From Beijerinckia sp. 28-YEA-48 (GTDB taxonomy: Bacteria > Pseudomonadota > Alphaproteobacteria > Rhizobiales > Beijerinckiaceae), in contig NZ_FNSI01000001.1 in NCBI RefSeq assembly GCF_900104955.1, positions 2,638,001 through 2,702,000 of the forward strand: a stretch of DNA of 64,000 nucleotides, given 5' to 3'. The first letter of the stretch is position 1. Every line of letters starts with the position of its first letter. The position numbers and the translations under genes are program-made. The notes below the pieces were generated by a model. It searched no databases, was not told the origin of the DNA, and was given only the letters and a program-made list of their open reading frames with translations. Positions 16,635 through 24,997 of the stretch are shown here, one piece after another.

Positions 16635-17077
16635 GGCAATCCCAGACCCCTTGCAGCGAACGCTTGGACCTTTCAATGGTTCCAAAGACTTAGCGGTAAC
16701 TTCGGACAGTATTCCAGGGAACTGCAAAATTTTTGCGGCGAGTCATTTTGACGCGGGAACCTTGGTTGGTTTCGCCCGTTACTGGGGCGTTGAGTTGAGT
16801 GTGCCGCGTTGAACTGAACTGGAGGTCAATACCGACGGGAGGACCTCAGGCGCGCACTCGCGATCGCGGCGGCTTCGTCGCGGGTCTGTTCGTGCCTTCG
16901 CACAAGCACCTTTATCCGCGCCAGCACCTTCCCTGTCGTCCCCCGCTCCAACTCCTGGAACCACTGTGGAAATCAGCTTGAGAACAAAGCCGTCAATCCA
17001 TGGCGAGCCACTCGGCGTCACCCTCGCGTTGCGGGGCCGGGTTCTGGGCAATGTCCATTTCTACTAAGGAGAAATCC
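16635..17077. other. Intergenic region between divergent SemiSWEET and stress genes
   Basis: 443 bp without a convincing gene. It contains the EcfG-type promoter listed at 16756. The distance from that promoter to the stress-protein start is about 300 bp, so either a long 5' untranslated RNA or a small unrecognised transcript is present. Confidence 0.5.
16756..16780 (+). promoter_or_regulatory. EcfG-type general-stress promoter
   Basis: GGAAC at 16756-16760, 16 nt spacer, CGTT at 16777-16780. This exactly fits the known alphaproteobacterial EcfG (PhyR-NepR-EcfG) consensus GGAAC-N16/17-CGTT. It points toward the gene at 17078, a stress-protein-domain gene, which supports the assignment. Confidence 0.65.
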
Positions 17078-17671
17078 ATGACCGTTGTCACACGGCTTTA
17101 CGACGACTTCGCCCATGCGCAGGAGGCCATAGCCCTGCTCGAGCGGAGCGGCGTGCCCAGTGCCGACATTTCCATCGTCGCCAACACCACCGACCGTTGG
17201 CGTGCCTATGACAATCAGGATGATCAGACTGGCGATCCCCATCTCGATAATGGCAGCGCCGGCCTGCTCGCCGGGCTTGGCATCGTCGCTATTCCGGGGC
17301 TGGGGCCCGTGGTGGCGGCCGGTTGGCTCGCATCCATGGCGCTCGGCCTTGTCGCGGGCGGCGCGGCTGGCGGCATCACCGGCGCACTGATCGAGAGCGG
17401 CGTCAGTGAAGCTGAAGCCCATGCCTATTCGGAAGCGGTGCGACGCGGCGGCACCTTGCTGACGGTGCGCACCCATGCCGCCATCCACGAGAAGCTTGAA
17501 ACGCTCCTCGATGCCATGACCGATCACTGGTCGGAGCAGACCAATGCGCTTGGCGCCAATATCTGGCCGAAAGCCGGACGGACACACCTAAGGTCAGTCG
17601 CGAACACACGGCCAGATCCGCGAACAGACGCGCCCTACGTCGGCCAGACGGCTTGGCGACTTGTCGGCTAG
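17078..17671 (+). CDS. YflT/GSP17M-like general stress protein with glycine-rich membrane segment
   Basis: 197 residues from ATG 17078, which follows AAGGAG. The N-terminal part (TRLYDDFAHAQEAIALLERSG, about 5-25) is the general-stress-protein 17M/YflT-like alpha-beta domain. A long Gly/Ala-rich hydrophobic segment (about 60-110; GLGPVVAAGWLASMALGLVAG) may insert in the membrane. A second alpha-beta motif (VSEAEAHAYSEAVRRGGTLLTV) follows. Function is unknown; such genes are induced in general stress. The upstream EcfG promoter agrees with this. The C-terminal 30 residues are low-complexity and may be non-conserved. Confidence 0.82.
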   Translation: MTVVTRLYDDFAHAQEAIALLERSGVPSADISIVANTTDRWRAYDNQDDQTGDPHLDNGSAGLLAGLGIVAIPGLGPVVAAGWLASMALGLVAGGAAGGITGALIESGVSEAEAHAYSEAVRRGGTLLTVRTHAAIHEKLETLLDAMTDHWSEQTNALGANIWPKAGRTHLRSVANTRPDPRTDAPYVGQTAWRLVG

Positions 17672-17725
17672 CAGCATGTAGGCAGCAGGCTTTGTGAACG
17701 GCAGGCTTTGTGAACGGACTTGGCC

Positions 17726-18499
17726 TCACAGATCGAACGTGCCGCCGTCCTCCGCGATCAGGAGGCCGGCGGCCGCGATCTCCTCGCGCAAGGCATAGGC
17801 ATCCGCATTCATATGCGTGGCCATGATCTTGCGCGCCTTGAGACGCGGCAGGTTGGCTTTCAGCGTGGTCCAGTCGATGTGATAGGGCACGGCTTCGCGG
17901 CCCGCATAGCATTCGACGACGAAGAGATCAGCGCCCTGGCTGATCTCGATGAGATTATCAACCCAGCACGTGTCGCCGGAATAGGCGAAGACCTTGCTGC
18001 CATTGTCGATGCGCAGCGCCCGCGACATGGCGCCGGATGGATGATCGACTGGCAGCGCCGTGATCTTGCAGCCCGCCACCTCCGTGACATGGCCCGGCGC
18101 GGTTTCGATCAGGGTGAGCGGATAGCTCCAGCGGTTTGACCAGCTGTCGGGAAACAGAGCCTCGCATGTGGCGCGCAGGCGTGCCTCAAGCCCCTGGGGA
18201 CCGACGATGGTCAACGGCTTCGTGCGCCGACTGACGAACTGGCCTTCGAGCAACAGCGACGGCAAACCACCGAAATGATCGCCGTGAAGATGGCTGAGCA
18301 CGACGGCGTCGATATCCGTCGTATTAAAGCCAAGTTTATGCCAAGCGACCAACGCCGAGGAGCCGAAATCGACCACGACGGTATGGTTATTTTCTTGTTT
18401 ATTTTCTTGGCCCTCACCGGGCCAATCGAGCCGCAGGCACGTGTTGGAGCGCCCGCCGCTGCCGAAAGCATCGCCGCTGCCCACGATGGTCAGATGCAT
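17726..18499 (-). CDS. Metallo-beta-lactamase-fold hydrolase (RNase Z/AtsA-like)
   Basis: 257 residues. The metal motif is SHLHGDHFGG (about 92-101); further ligands are the His in LPVDHPSGA, the Asp in YSGDTCW and the His in ATHMNADAY. The N-terminus LTIVGSGDAFGSGGRSNT is typical of the ElaC/arylsulfatase-like MBL branch. A charged insert (GEGQENKQENNH, about 28-39) is unusual in the second strand loop. Start 18499 was preferred because AAGGA lies 8 nt upstream and the domain begins there. It could be a phosphodiesterase, lactonase or esterase; context does not decide. Confidence 0.88.
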   Translation of the reverse strand: MHLTIVGSGDAFGSGGRSNTCLRLDWPGEGQENKQENNHTVVVDFGSSALVAWHKLGFNTTDIDAVVLSHLHGDHFGGLPSLLLEGQFVSRRTKPLTIVGPQGLEARLRATCEALFPDSWSNRWSYPLTLIETAPGHVTEVAGCKITALPVDHPSGAMSRALRIDNGSKVFAYSGDTCWVDNLIEISQGADLFVVECYAGREAVPYHIDWTTLKANLPRLKARKIMATHMNADAYALREEIAAAGLLIAEDGGTFDL

Positions 18500-18814
18500 C
18501 TGCCGATCCTTATGTGCCTGATTTTGTGCCTCTCCCGAGCTTGGATTGACGGAGACCAGATCATGTGCGGGAGACGAAGCAAACATGAAAAATCCTATAC
18601 AATAGATGGCCTTCGGCCGAAACGACCCCGGGAAAATCCATCAAGAAACCATCGTATTTCATCGCAAATTGCAGCAATCAATGTGCGCTAGCGCACATCT
18701 AAGGGCGCGAATCCGCGCTTCTGCAGGCTCCCCGGACCGATCCAACCCGTAACTGGGTGCTAGATCAGGCTATTTTGCCAAGTGTCAGGCGATCGTTAAG
18801 CTTTTTGACGGAAT
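18500..18814. other. Intergenic region between divergent MBL and kinase genes
   Basis: 315 bp. It holds the promoters of both divergent genes and the 18-bp palindrome listed at 18680. No additional gene is supported. Confidence 0.5.
18680..18697. promoter_or_regulatory. Perfect 18-bp palindrome, possible operator
   Basis: ATGTGCGCTAGCGCACAT is fully self-complementary, located 118 bp upstream of the sensor-kinase start. No T-run follows. Its length and perfect symmetry suggest a dimer-bound site controlling the kinase gene or the divergent hydrolase gene. Confidence 0.45.
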
Positions 18815-20434
18815 ATGGCCAAGCCGCGGTGCGGGCCTTTTCCAATCAATTCGCGTTTTGAGTCCGGGTCAGTTGTGTCCATGCGTGAGGTCACTGCCGA
18901 AATGATCGAGCGGGGTCGCGGCCCCGATCCAAGAATGGTCCAGCAGCGGCGCGACATGGCCTCGAAAATCCGTGCCACCCGCGAACGAATCACGTCGTCT
19001 GGCACCGGCCACCGCGCCTTCGATCTTGAGCTGGTCCGCCAATTCGCCGAAGCCCGCAAATCCGCGGCCCCCGTCGTCATGGCGCTGTCGGTGATCGTCG
19101 CCTGCAGCACGGTCATCTGGGCGCCGCCGTTACGGGCGCTGATCTGGCTGACCTTGATGGCCAGCGCCAATGCCCTTGTTTACGGCTTCGCCACCCTGTT
19201 CCTGAAGGACGATGAGCCCGAGCGGCGGCTGCGCGCCTGGCATCGCAAATTCATCCTGGCTGAAATTGTCCAAGGCTTTGCCTGGGCCAGCCTCGTCGCC
19301 ATCCTTCTGCCGGTCTCCGACGAAAGCGCGCGCCTCTTCGTCCTGTTCGTGCTGCTCACCGTCGCCGCGATGAATGCGGTGCTCTCGGCCCCCATCCCCA
19401 TGGCGGTCTATTGCAGCCTTCTGCCCGTAACGCTTGCCATCGTTGCCTTCACGCAGGGGCGCCCCACGGCGGCGGCCGCCCTGCCCCTGACGATCATGGC
19501 CGCTGCGACACCAATCTATTTCGCCGTCCTCGCCAAGCGCCTCTATGCCTCGACCCTCGATTCCCTGTCGCTGCGCATGGAGAAGGACGAGCTGATCGCC
19601 GAACTGGAAGCGCAGAAGATGAACTCGGACGAAGCGCGCCGGCGCGCCGAGGAGGCAAACCTCGCCAAGTCCCGCTTCCTCGCCACGATGAGCCACGAAC
19701 TACGCACGCCGCTGAACGCCATCCTCGGCTTTTCCGAGGTGATGCAGAACGAGCTCTTCGGCCAGCACGCGGTTCCGGCCTATCGCGAATATGCCAGCGA
19801 CATCCACACCAGCGGCGAACATCTCCTCAAACTCATCAACGAGATTCTCGATCTGTCGCGGGTCGAGGCCGGGCGCGTCGATCTGCGCGAGGAATCGATC
19901 TCGATCGCCCATATCGTCGAGGATTGCCAGCATCTGCTCAGCATGCGGGCGCAGAAGCGCGGCATCAACGTCGTCAATTCGGTCGAGGCCAATCTGCCAC
20001 GCCTGTGGGCGGACGAACGCGCCGTGCGTCAGGTGGCCCTGAACCTTTTGACCAATGCGATCAAATTCACGCCGCAGGGCGGCACCGTGACGATCAAGGT
20101 CGGCTGGACGGCGGCTGGCGGTCAATACGTCTCGATCCGTGACACGGGCCCAGGCATTCCGCCAGAAGAGATTCCGGTGGTGCTGTCTTCCTTCGGGCGC
20201 GGCTCGATGGCGCACAAGAACGCCGACGAAGGCTCCGGCCTTGGCTTGCCCATCGTCAAAGGCCTGATCGAGCTGCACGGCGGCACGTTCGTGCTGAAAT
20301 CGGAAGTCCGCGTCGGCACGGAAGTCATCGTCATCTTCCCGCCGGAGCGGGTGATGGACGCGCTGCCGCAAATGGACGTGATGGCAGAGGAAAAACGCGC
20401 GCCGCGTCGCTTCGTGCGCCGCTCCGCTGCCTAG
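18815..20434 (+). CDS. Membrane sensor histidine kinase of the DivJ/PleC/PdhS type
   Basis: 539 residues from 18815 (GGA upstream), or 517 from the ATG at 18881. About six hydrophobic helices lie between residues 84 and 240. A coiled linker (EAQKMNSDEARRRAEEANLA) leads to the dimerisation domain with phospho-accepting H294 in ATMSHELRTPLNAILGFSE. NELFGQH and EILDLSRVEAGRVDL follow, the signature of kinases that talk to DivK-like regulators in alphaproteobacteria. N-box NLLTNAIKF, G1 DTGPGIP and G2 GSGLGL complete the ATPase domain. No receiver gene is adjacent, so it is an orphan kinase, probably in cell-cycle or developmental control. A repeat hairpin follows the stop directly. Confidence 0.92.
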   Translation: MAKPRCGPFPINSRFESGSVVSMREVTAEMIERGRGPDPRMVQQRRDMASKIRATRERITSSGTGHRAFDLELVRQFAEARKSAAPVVMALSVIVACSTVIWAPPLRALIWLTLMASANALVYGFATLFLKDDEPERRLRAWHRKFILAEIVQGFAWASLVAILLPVSDESARLFVLFVLLTVAAMNAVLSAPIPMAVYCSLLPVTLAIVAFTQGRPTAAAALPLTIMAAATPIYFAVLAKRLYASTLDSLSLRMEKDELIAELEAQKMNSDEARRRAEEANLAKSRFLATMSHELRTPLNAILGFSEVMQNELFGQHAVPAYREYASDIHTSGEHLLKLINEILDLSRVEAGRVDLREESISIAHIVEDCQHLLSMRAQKRGINVVNSVEANLPRLWADERAVRQVALNLLTNAIKFTPQGGTVTIKVGWTAAGGQYVSIRDTGPGIPPEEIPVVLSSFGRGSMAHKNADEGSGLGLPIVKGLIELHGGTFVLKSEVRVGTEVIVIFPPERVMDALPQMDVMAEEKRAPRRFVRRSAA

Positions 20435-20435
20435 A

Positions 20436-20467
20436 GCAAATTGCGTTTCTATCGAAACGCAATTTGC
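20436..20467. repeat. Dispersed hairpin repeat, copy E1
   Basis: Perfect 14-bp stem with loop TATC, left arm GCAAATTGCGTTTC, starting two bases after the kinase stop codon and ending 12 bp before the stop of the convergent AAHS gene. It probably ends transcription from both sides. It shares the CGTTTC/GAAACG core with copies at 22163, 23966, 33831 and 44304. Confidence 0.85.
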
Positions 20468-20478
20468 CGAGAACGCCC

Positions 20479-21894
20479 TTAACCAGAGACGAACTTCGCC
20501 TCGTCCCCTTCGATCTGGTTGCGGCCGAAGCGACGCGAGCACAACACGGTCATGATCACTGCGGCGACCAAGCCCAGAGCCAGCGGGATGGCCGAGGCGA
20601 TGAACAGCCACGATAGGCTGACGCCGGAGCTGATCAGCACGGCCCCAAAGATCGGCCCGAGGATGGAGCCAAAACGGCCGATGCCGAAAGCCAGGCCCAC
20701 CCCCTTGGCGCGCACGGCTGTCGGGTAAATCAAACCCGACGCGGCATTCAGGCCGAACTGCACACCAAGATTGCAGAAGCCCGCCGCCGTGACGATGGCG
20801 ATGAGAGCCACCGTGCCGAGATTGGGAATGCCAATGGCGGCAATGGCGAGACAGGCGAACAGCAGCAGCACGGTCAGCACCGAGAAGCCGAAACGGTTGA
20901 GCAGAACGCTGACGAGAATACCACCGAACAAACCACCGATCTGGTACATCGCATTGGCAGCGGCCGCGTTGCCCGCCGTCATCCCATTGCTCTCGAACAG
21001 GATCGGCATCCAGCTGCTAAGTAGATAATTGGTCATCAGATTGAGGGCGAAAAGCAGCCAGAGCAGCAGAGTGATCGGCCCCAGACCATTGGTGAAGAGC
21101 CGCTTCAACGACGTGTTCGCCGCATCACCCGTCGCTTCGCCGGGCGCATGAACCATGAAACGATCATCGGGGCGGAAGGACAGATCGGGCCGCATCTTGC
21201 CCAACAAGGCGGCGAGCTGCGCCGACTTGGCTGGACGCAGCGCCAGGAACTTCACCGATTCCGGCATGGCGACGAGCAGCAGCAACGCAATGAGCAAGGA
21301 AGCGATGCCACCGATGAGGTAGAGAATTTGCCAGCCATATTGCGGCACCAACCAGGCGGCGACCACGCCGGGCACGGCGCCACCGCAAGTGATGCCGGCA
21401 AACATCAGGATCACCATCGTGGCGCGCACGCGCTTGGGCGCCATTTCAGCGTTGAGTGAAATGGCGTTCGGCATGATGCCACCAAGACCGATGCCGGTGA
21501 GAAAGCGCAGCCATGTCAGTTCCGTCACCGAACTGGCGTAAGCGCTCCCCAGCGAGAAGATGCCGCAGAGCAGACAGCCGACGATGATGGCGGTGCGGCG
21601 GCCGGCTCGATCGCCAAGCCACCCGAGCAGTGGCGCACCAATGAGAATGCCAACCAGGCTGGCGCTGAACACCGGCGCGATGTCGGCCTTGTTAAGATGC
21701 CAGGCCTGAACGAGCGAAGGCGCGCTGAACGCGGCGGCGGTGAGATCGTAGCCATCGATCAGCATGGCCGCGAAAGACCAGAACAGCAGTTTGAGATTGA
21801 AGGTGCGAATGCGCTGGCCGTCGATCAATTCCTCGACGAGATAGCTACGTCCTGTAGCCGTGGGATCGCGCCCTTGGGTCGCTGCCTGGGTCAT
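20479..21894 (-). CDS. AAHS-family MFS transporter for aromatic acids
   Basis: 471 residues, 12 predicted helices. The helix 1 motif MLIDGYDLTAAAFSAP, with the two membrane acidic residues of the aromatic acid:H+ symporter family, and the loop motif GWLGDRAGRRTAIIVG identify AAHS members such as PcaK, BenK and GenK. It imports an aromatic carboxylate using the proton gradient. It lies at the end of a same-strand block with a flavin reductase, nitrilase, FAH hydrolase and gentisate dioxygenase, so gentisate, a hydroxybenzoate or a related acid is the probable substrate. A 398-bp gap with a repeat separates it from the next gene upstream, so it may have its own promoter. Confidence 0.9.
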   Translation of the reverse strand: MTQAATQGRDPTATGRSYLVEELIDGQRIRTFNLKLLFWSFAAMLIDGYDLTAAAFSAPSLVQAWHLNKADIAPVFSASLVGILIGAPLLGWLGDRAGRRTAIIVGCLLCGIFSLGSAYASSVTELTWLRFLTGIGLGGIMPNAISLNAEMAPKRVRATMVILMFAGITCGGAVPGVVAAWLVPQYGWQILYLIGGIASLLIALLLLVAMPESVKFLALRPAKSAQLAALLGKMRPDLSFRPDDRFMVHAPGEATGDAANTSLKRLFTNGLGPITLLLWLLFALNLMTNYLLSSWMPILFESNGMTAGNAAAANAMYQIGGLFGGILVSVLLNRFGFSVLTVLLLFACLAIAAIGIPNLGTVALIAIVTAAGFCNLGVQFGLNAASGLIYPTAVRAKGVGLAFGIGRFGSILGPIFGAVLISSGVSLSWLFIASAIPLALGLVAAVIMTVLCSRRFGRNQIEGDEAKFVSG

Positions 21895-22097
21895 CGTGTT
21901 TCCTCTTTATGTGCAGGAACCTGTAAGGACAGGAGTGATCCTGACGCAGGTCTATCCCGTCGGCGTGGCAAGCTCACGGCGCATAGTGCAAATCGCGCGT
22001 GTGCTTATCCGCTCGACCGAGGCGGTCGTCATTTCGCCTGGCTGTTGCGGATGGTAAGCGTGGCACGGGCGATCGATCGCCGCGCGTCACGGTAAAA

Positions 22098-22192
22098 GCG
22101 TTTTGCAGTTTGGCGAGATCGCCAAACCTCACAAAGACGCGTCAAAATAAAAATCCAAGGCAAAATTGCGTTTCGATCGAAACGCAATTTGC
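22098..22192. repeat. Dispersed two-hairpin repeat, copy E2
   Basis: Hairpin 1 is TTTGGCG/CGCCAAA (22109-22126). Hairpin 2 is a perfect 28-bp palindrome at 22163-22190. Between them is an AAGACGCGTC-AAATAA-like linker shared with the copies at 33830 and 44238. It occupies the 398-bp gap between the flavin reductase and AAHS genes. Confidence 0.8.
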
Positions 22193-22292
22193 TCAGGGTC
22201 GGTAGCGGAGAATCCCTGTTGAGGTCAAGGCAACGGGTCGATCGTACCCCGCGCCTTCCTGGACGCCGCCCACCGGCAGTCCTCACGCCATC

Positions 22293-22976
22293 CTATTTGG
22301 TGTTCTGCTCTTTAGCCTTGTCCTGCAGTCGTTCCTGCGCACGTTCCTGTTCTTGCAGCCAGCCGGCGTAAGTGGGCCGGTCGATGCTGAACAGGTCTGT
22401 CGTGCGCGCATACCAGCCACCCCCGTGCATGCGGCCGATGAGGCCGAGCGCCGGTGTGTCGATATGGCCCCGCACGCCGTCGATGACGAATTCGTCGGCG
22501 ATGTGGGCCGCGACGATGCGGCCGATGACGATGGTCTGTTGCGGCCCCGTCACCACAGCCGACAGGCTGCGGCATTCGAGCGAAACGGGCGACGCCTTGA
22601 TGCGCGGCGGCGCGACGAGCCGGCTGGGCGCGGCTTCAAGGCCGGCGCACTCAAGCTCGCTGATGTCGCGCGGCGCGTCCATGCAGGTGATGTTCATCGC
22701 CGGCGCCAGATCGTTTGACACCAGGTTCACGACGAACTCGCCGGTCGCCAGGATATTCTCCGCCGTATCTTTAAAACCCTTCACGGGGTCGCGCAGCAAA
22801 CCGAGCACGAGCGTTGGCGGCTCATGGCCCATGACATTGAAGAAACTATAGGGCGCGGCGTTGACGATGCCCGCCGGCGATTTCGTCGTCACCCAAGCGA
22901 TCGGCCGCGGCGTCACCGTCGCGGTGAGGATTTTATAGCGGATGTCGGCGGCTGTGCCGTCCATCTCATAATACAT
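22293..22976 (-). CDS. Flavin reductase-like FMN-binding protein
   Basis: 227 residues of the DIM6/NtaB flavin-reductase family. The flavin-binding region TVTPRPIAWVTTKSPAG (about 20-36), NAAPYSFFNVMGHEPPTL and FVVNLVSNDLAPAMN are clear. Such proteins either supply reduced FMN to a partner monooxygenase or act alone as FMN-linked oxidoreductases; no monooxygenase partner is encoded here. The gene begins 4 bp after the nitrilase stop, so the two are co-transcribed. The Lys/Gln/Glu-rich C-terminal 25 residues may form a helix. Confidence 0.9.
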   Translation of the reverse strand: MYYEMDGTAADIRYKILTATVTPRPIAWVTTKSPAGIVNAAPYSFFNVMGHEPPTLVLGLLRDPVKGFKDTAENILATGEFVVNLVSNDLAPAMNITCMDAPRDISELECAGLEAAPSRLVAPPRIKASPVSLECRSLSAVVTGPQQTIVIGRIVAAHIADEFVIDGVRGHIDTPALGLIGRMHGGGWYARTTDLFSIDRPTYAGWLQEQERAQERLQDKAKEQNTK

Positions 22977-22980
22977 GGCG

Positions 22981-23928
22981 CTACCGTTGCTCGGCGAGAG
23001 AAGCGAGATTGGAGACTGGATGTTTCGGCCGGTCGTCCACCGTCAGCTGGAAAATATCCGGCCGCGCGTAATGGCCGCTGACATCGAAATCGAACTTGCC
23101 GCGTGGCACATCATCAAGATCAAGATCAGCGTAGAGGATCGTCTCGCCCCCAAAATTCGGTCCGGCGAGAATGCGGCCAAGCGGATCGATGATGGCGCTG
23201 CCGCCACGCATCATCACAGTTTCAGGCGCATCGCCGAGTGCCGATTCATGGCTCTTGCTGTAAGCGCCGCGCGTGATGTGCTGGCAGGCGGTAAGAACGA
23301 AGCAGCGGCCTTCCAGCGCGATATGGCGCATGGTCGGCACCCAGGTTTCACGATCATCCGCCGTCGGCGCGCAATAGATCGAGATGCCTTGCGAATACAT
23401 ATGCATGCGCAGCATCGGCATATAGTTTTCCCAGCAGATCACCGCGCCAACTGTGCCGAGCGGGGTTTCGAACACCGGCATGGTCGAGCCATCGCCAAAA
23501 CCCCAGATCAGCCGTTCGCCAGCTGTCGGCATTAGCTTGCGGTGCTTGCCGATGAGCCCCTTGGCGCCATCAAAGAACAGTACCGTGCAATAGAGCGTGC
23601 CCTTGTCGCGCTCGATACAGCCGATCACCGCGAACATATTGGTCTCGGCGGTGGCGGCGGCGATCGTCGCCACCTCTTCACCGTCAAGCGCGATCGCCGC
23701 CGCGTGATAGGCGCGGAAGGCTTCGCGCCCTTCCGGCCGGCGCATGCCGATGGGCGCGCCGAACGAGGCGCCCTTCGGATAGCCACCGATGAAGGCTTCG
23801 GGAAAAACGATCAAGCGAGCACCGTTCCCGGCCGCTTCACGGATCAACGCCGCGGCTTTTTCGGCCGAGGCGACCGGATCTTCGGGAAAGGAGGCGGCCT
23901 GGGCGACCGCGGCTTTATACGTCGTCAT
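22981..23928 (-). CDS. Nitrilase (aliphatic/aromatic nitrilase branch)
   Basis: 315 residues. The catalytic triad is E44 (FPEAFIGGYPKG), K131 (KHRKLMPT) and C165 (GAVICWENYMP). The CWENYMPMLR motif marks true nitrilases rather than amidases or carbamoylases. It converts R-CN to R-COOH and NH3 in the cytosol. The ATG at 23928 starts the conserved domain; a much longer in-frame reading upstream is not protein-like. It sits in a block with gentisate dioxygenase, an FAH-family hydrolase and an aromatic acid importer, suggesting that an aromatic nitrile or a pathway cyano compound is used. The spacer to the upstream FAH gene holds repeat copy E3. Confidence 0.93.
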   Translation of the reverse strand: MTTYKAAVAQAASFPEDPVASAEKAAALIREAAGNGARLIVFPEAFIGGYPKGASFGAPIGMRRPEGREAFRAYHAAAIALDGEEVATIAAATAETNMFAVIGCIERDKGTLYCTVLFFDGAKGLIGKHRKLMPTAGERLIWGFGDGSTMPVFETPLGTVGAVICWENYMPMLRMHMYSQGISIYCAPTADDRETWVPTMRHIALEGRCFVLTACQHITRGAYSKSHESALGDAPETVMMRGGSAIIDPLGRILAGPNFGGETILYADLDLDDVPRGKFDFDVSGHYARPDIFQLTVDDRPKHPVSNLASLAEQR

Positions 23929-23965
23929 GGCTGTCTCCGCTTCTCCTACCCTACAGCGTTTGCGA

Positions 23966-23998
23966 GCAAAATCGCGTTTCGACCGAAACGCGATTTGC
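23966..23998. repeat. Dispersed hairpin repeat, copy E3
   Basis: Core stem AAATCGCGTTTC with its exact complement around GACC. It lies between the FAH and nitrilase genes; the repeat end (GCTTTA) provides the last bases of the FAH stop codon. The stem bases differ from copy E1 but are compensated on the other arm. Confidence 0.82.
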
Positions 23999-23999
23999 T

Positions 24000-24911
24000 T
24001 TAGACCGCGACCACCGGATGGCGGATCTGGCCGATCTTCTCCACATAGGCTTCGACGACATCGCCAGGCCACAGCCATTCCTGCGGATTGCGGCCAGCGC
24101 CAACGCCTTCCGGCGTGCCCGTAGCAATAATGTCGCCAGGTTCGAGAGTGATGCCGGCGGAAATGTCGGAGATCAGCGTCTTGACGTCGAACAGCATGTG
24201 CTTGGTGTTCGACTTCTGCTTGATCACGCCATTGACGGTGAGCCACAGGTCGAGCGCCTGCGGATCGGGGATCTCGTCGGCGGTGACGATGCACGGACCG
24301 AACGGACCATAGGTGTCCATGCCCTTGGAATAGATCCACTGACCGGCGCGGCGATTATCTCTCGCGCTGACGTCGATCATGACGCTGTAGCCGAAGACAT
24401 AGTCGAGCGCTTTGTCCTTTTCGACGCGCTTGGCCGTGCGGCCGATGATCGCCGCCAGTTCAACTTCCCAATCGAGCTGCTGGGTGATTTCCTTGTTGTG
24501 TTCGATAGCATCGCCCGGCCCGATCACCGTGGTCGGCGGCTTGGAGAAGATCACCGGCTGTTTCGGCAGATCGGTCGAGGTGTCGAGGGTGCGGCTCGAT
24601 TCCGCGACATGCTCCACATAGTTGAGGCCGATGCCGAAGATGTTCTTGCGCGGGCGCGGAATCGGCGCGAGCAATTTGACATTGACCAGCGGCAGCGCTG
24701 CGCCGAGCGGCCAGGACGGGCGTGTCTGATCGACGACGTCCTGCAATTGCGTGACAGCGAGCGGCCCGAGATCGATCAGATCGAGCATGGTGTCGGGCAG
24801 ATCGAGGCCGAGGGATTCGCCCAGAACAGCGACATCGACGACATAGTCGCCATCGATAAAGCCCAATCGCGCGGGCGCCTCGATGGAGGCGCGGTAAGTC
24901 ACAAGACGCAT
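24000..24911 (-). CDS. Fumarylacetoacetate hydrolase family protein (likely maleyl-/fumarylpyruvate hydrolase)
   Basis: 303 residues with the FAH fold. The active site includes GIGLNYVEHVAES (His about 101), metal ligands E149 and E151 in DWEVELAAIIG and D180 in GYSVMIDVSARD, and the conserved C-terminal DIIATGTPEGVG. Such enzymes hydrolyse C-C bonds of acylpyruvates. Next to gentisate dioxygenase, hydrolysis of maleylpyruvate or fumarylpyruvate to pyruvate and a C4 acid is the obvious role. No maleylpyruvate isomerase is adjacent, so direct maleylpyruvate hydrolysis is possible. ATG 24911 begins the conserved MRLVTYR start. Confidence 0.92.
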   Translation of the reverse strand: MRLVTYRASIEAPARLGFIDGDYVVDVAVLGESLGLDLPDTMLDLIDLGPLAVTQLQDVVDQTRPSWPLGAALPLVNVKLLAPIPRPRKNIFGIGLNYVEHVAESSRTLDTSTDLPKQPVIFSKPPTTVIGPGDAIEHNKEITQQLDWEVELAAIIGRTAKRVEKDKALDYVFGYSVMIDVSARDNRRAGQWIYSKGMDTYGPFGPCIVTADEIPDPQALDLWLTVNGVIKQKSNTKHMLFDVKTLISDISAGITLEPGDIIATGTPEGVGAGRNPQEWLWPGDVVEAYVEKIGQIRHPVVAV

Positions 24912-24943
24912 GGATGTTCTCTCGTTAGTTAGAGCTTTTTGTT

Positions 24944-24997
24944 TTGACGCATTTTCTTCACGCGAACCGGAATCCAGTTCGCTTGAAAATGCTTTAA
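24944..24997. repeat. Second dispersed repeat family, copy C
   Basis: An imperfect hairpin whose arms are GCATTTTC and GAAAATGC. The inner part (about 24961-24983) contains CGCGAACCGGAA and AGTTCGCTTG. It lies in the gap between gentisate dioxygenase and FAH genes and overlaps the dioxygenase stop codon. It is nearly the same as 54090-54142. Confidence 0.8.

Noticed and set aside
16799..16981. Short plus-strand frame after the EcfG promoter
   Set aside because: Composition is not protein-like and the start lacks a convincing ribosome site; kept as untranslated region.
22981..24339. Nitrilase with an extra 137-residue N-terminus
   Set aside because: The extra part overlaps the FAH gene in another frame and repeat E3 and is not protein-like; the family start is at 23928.
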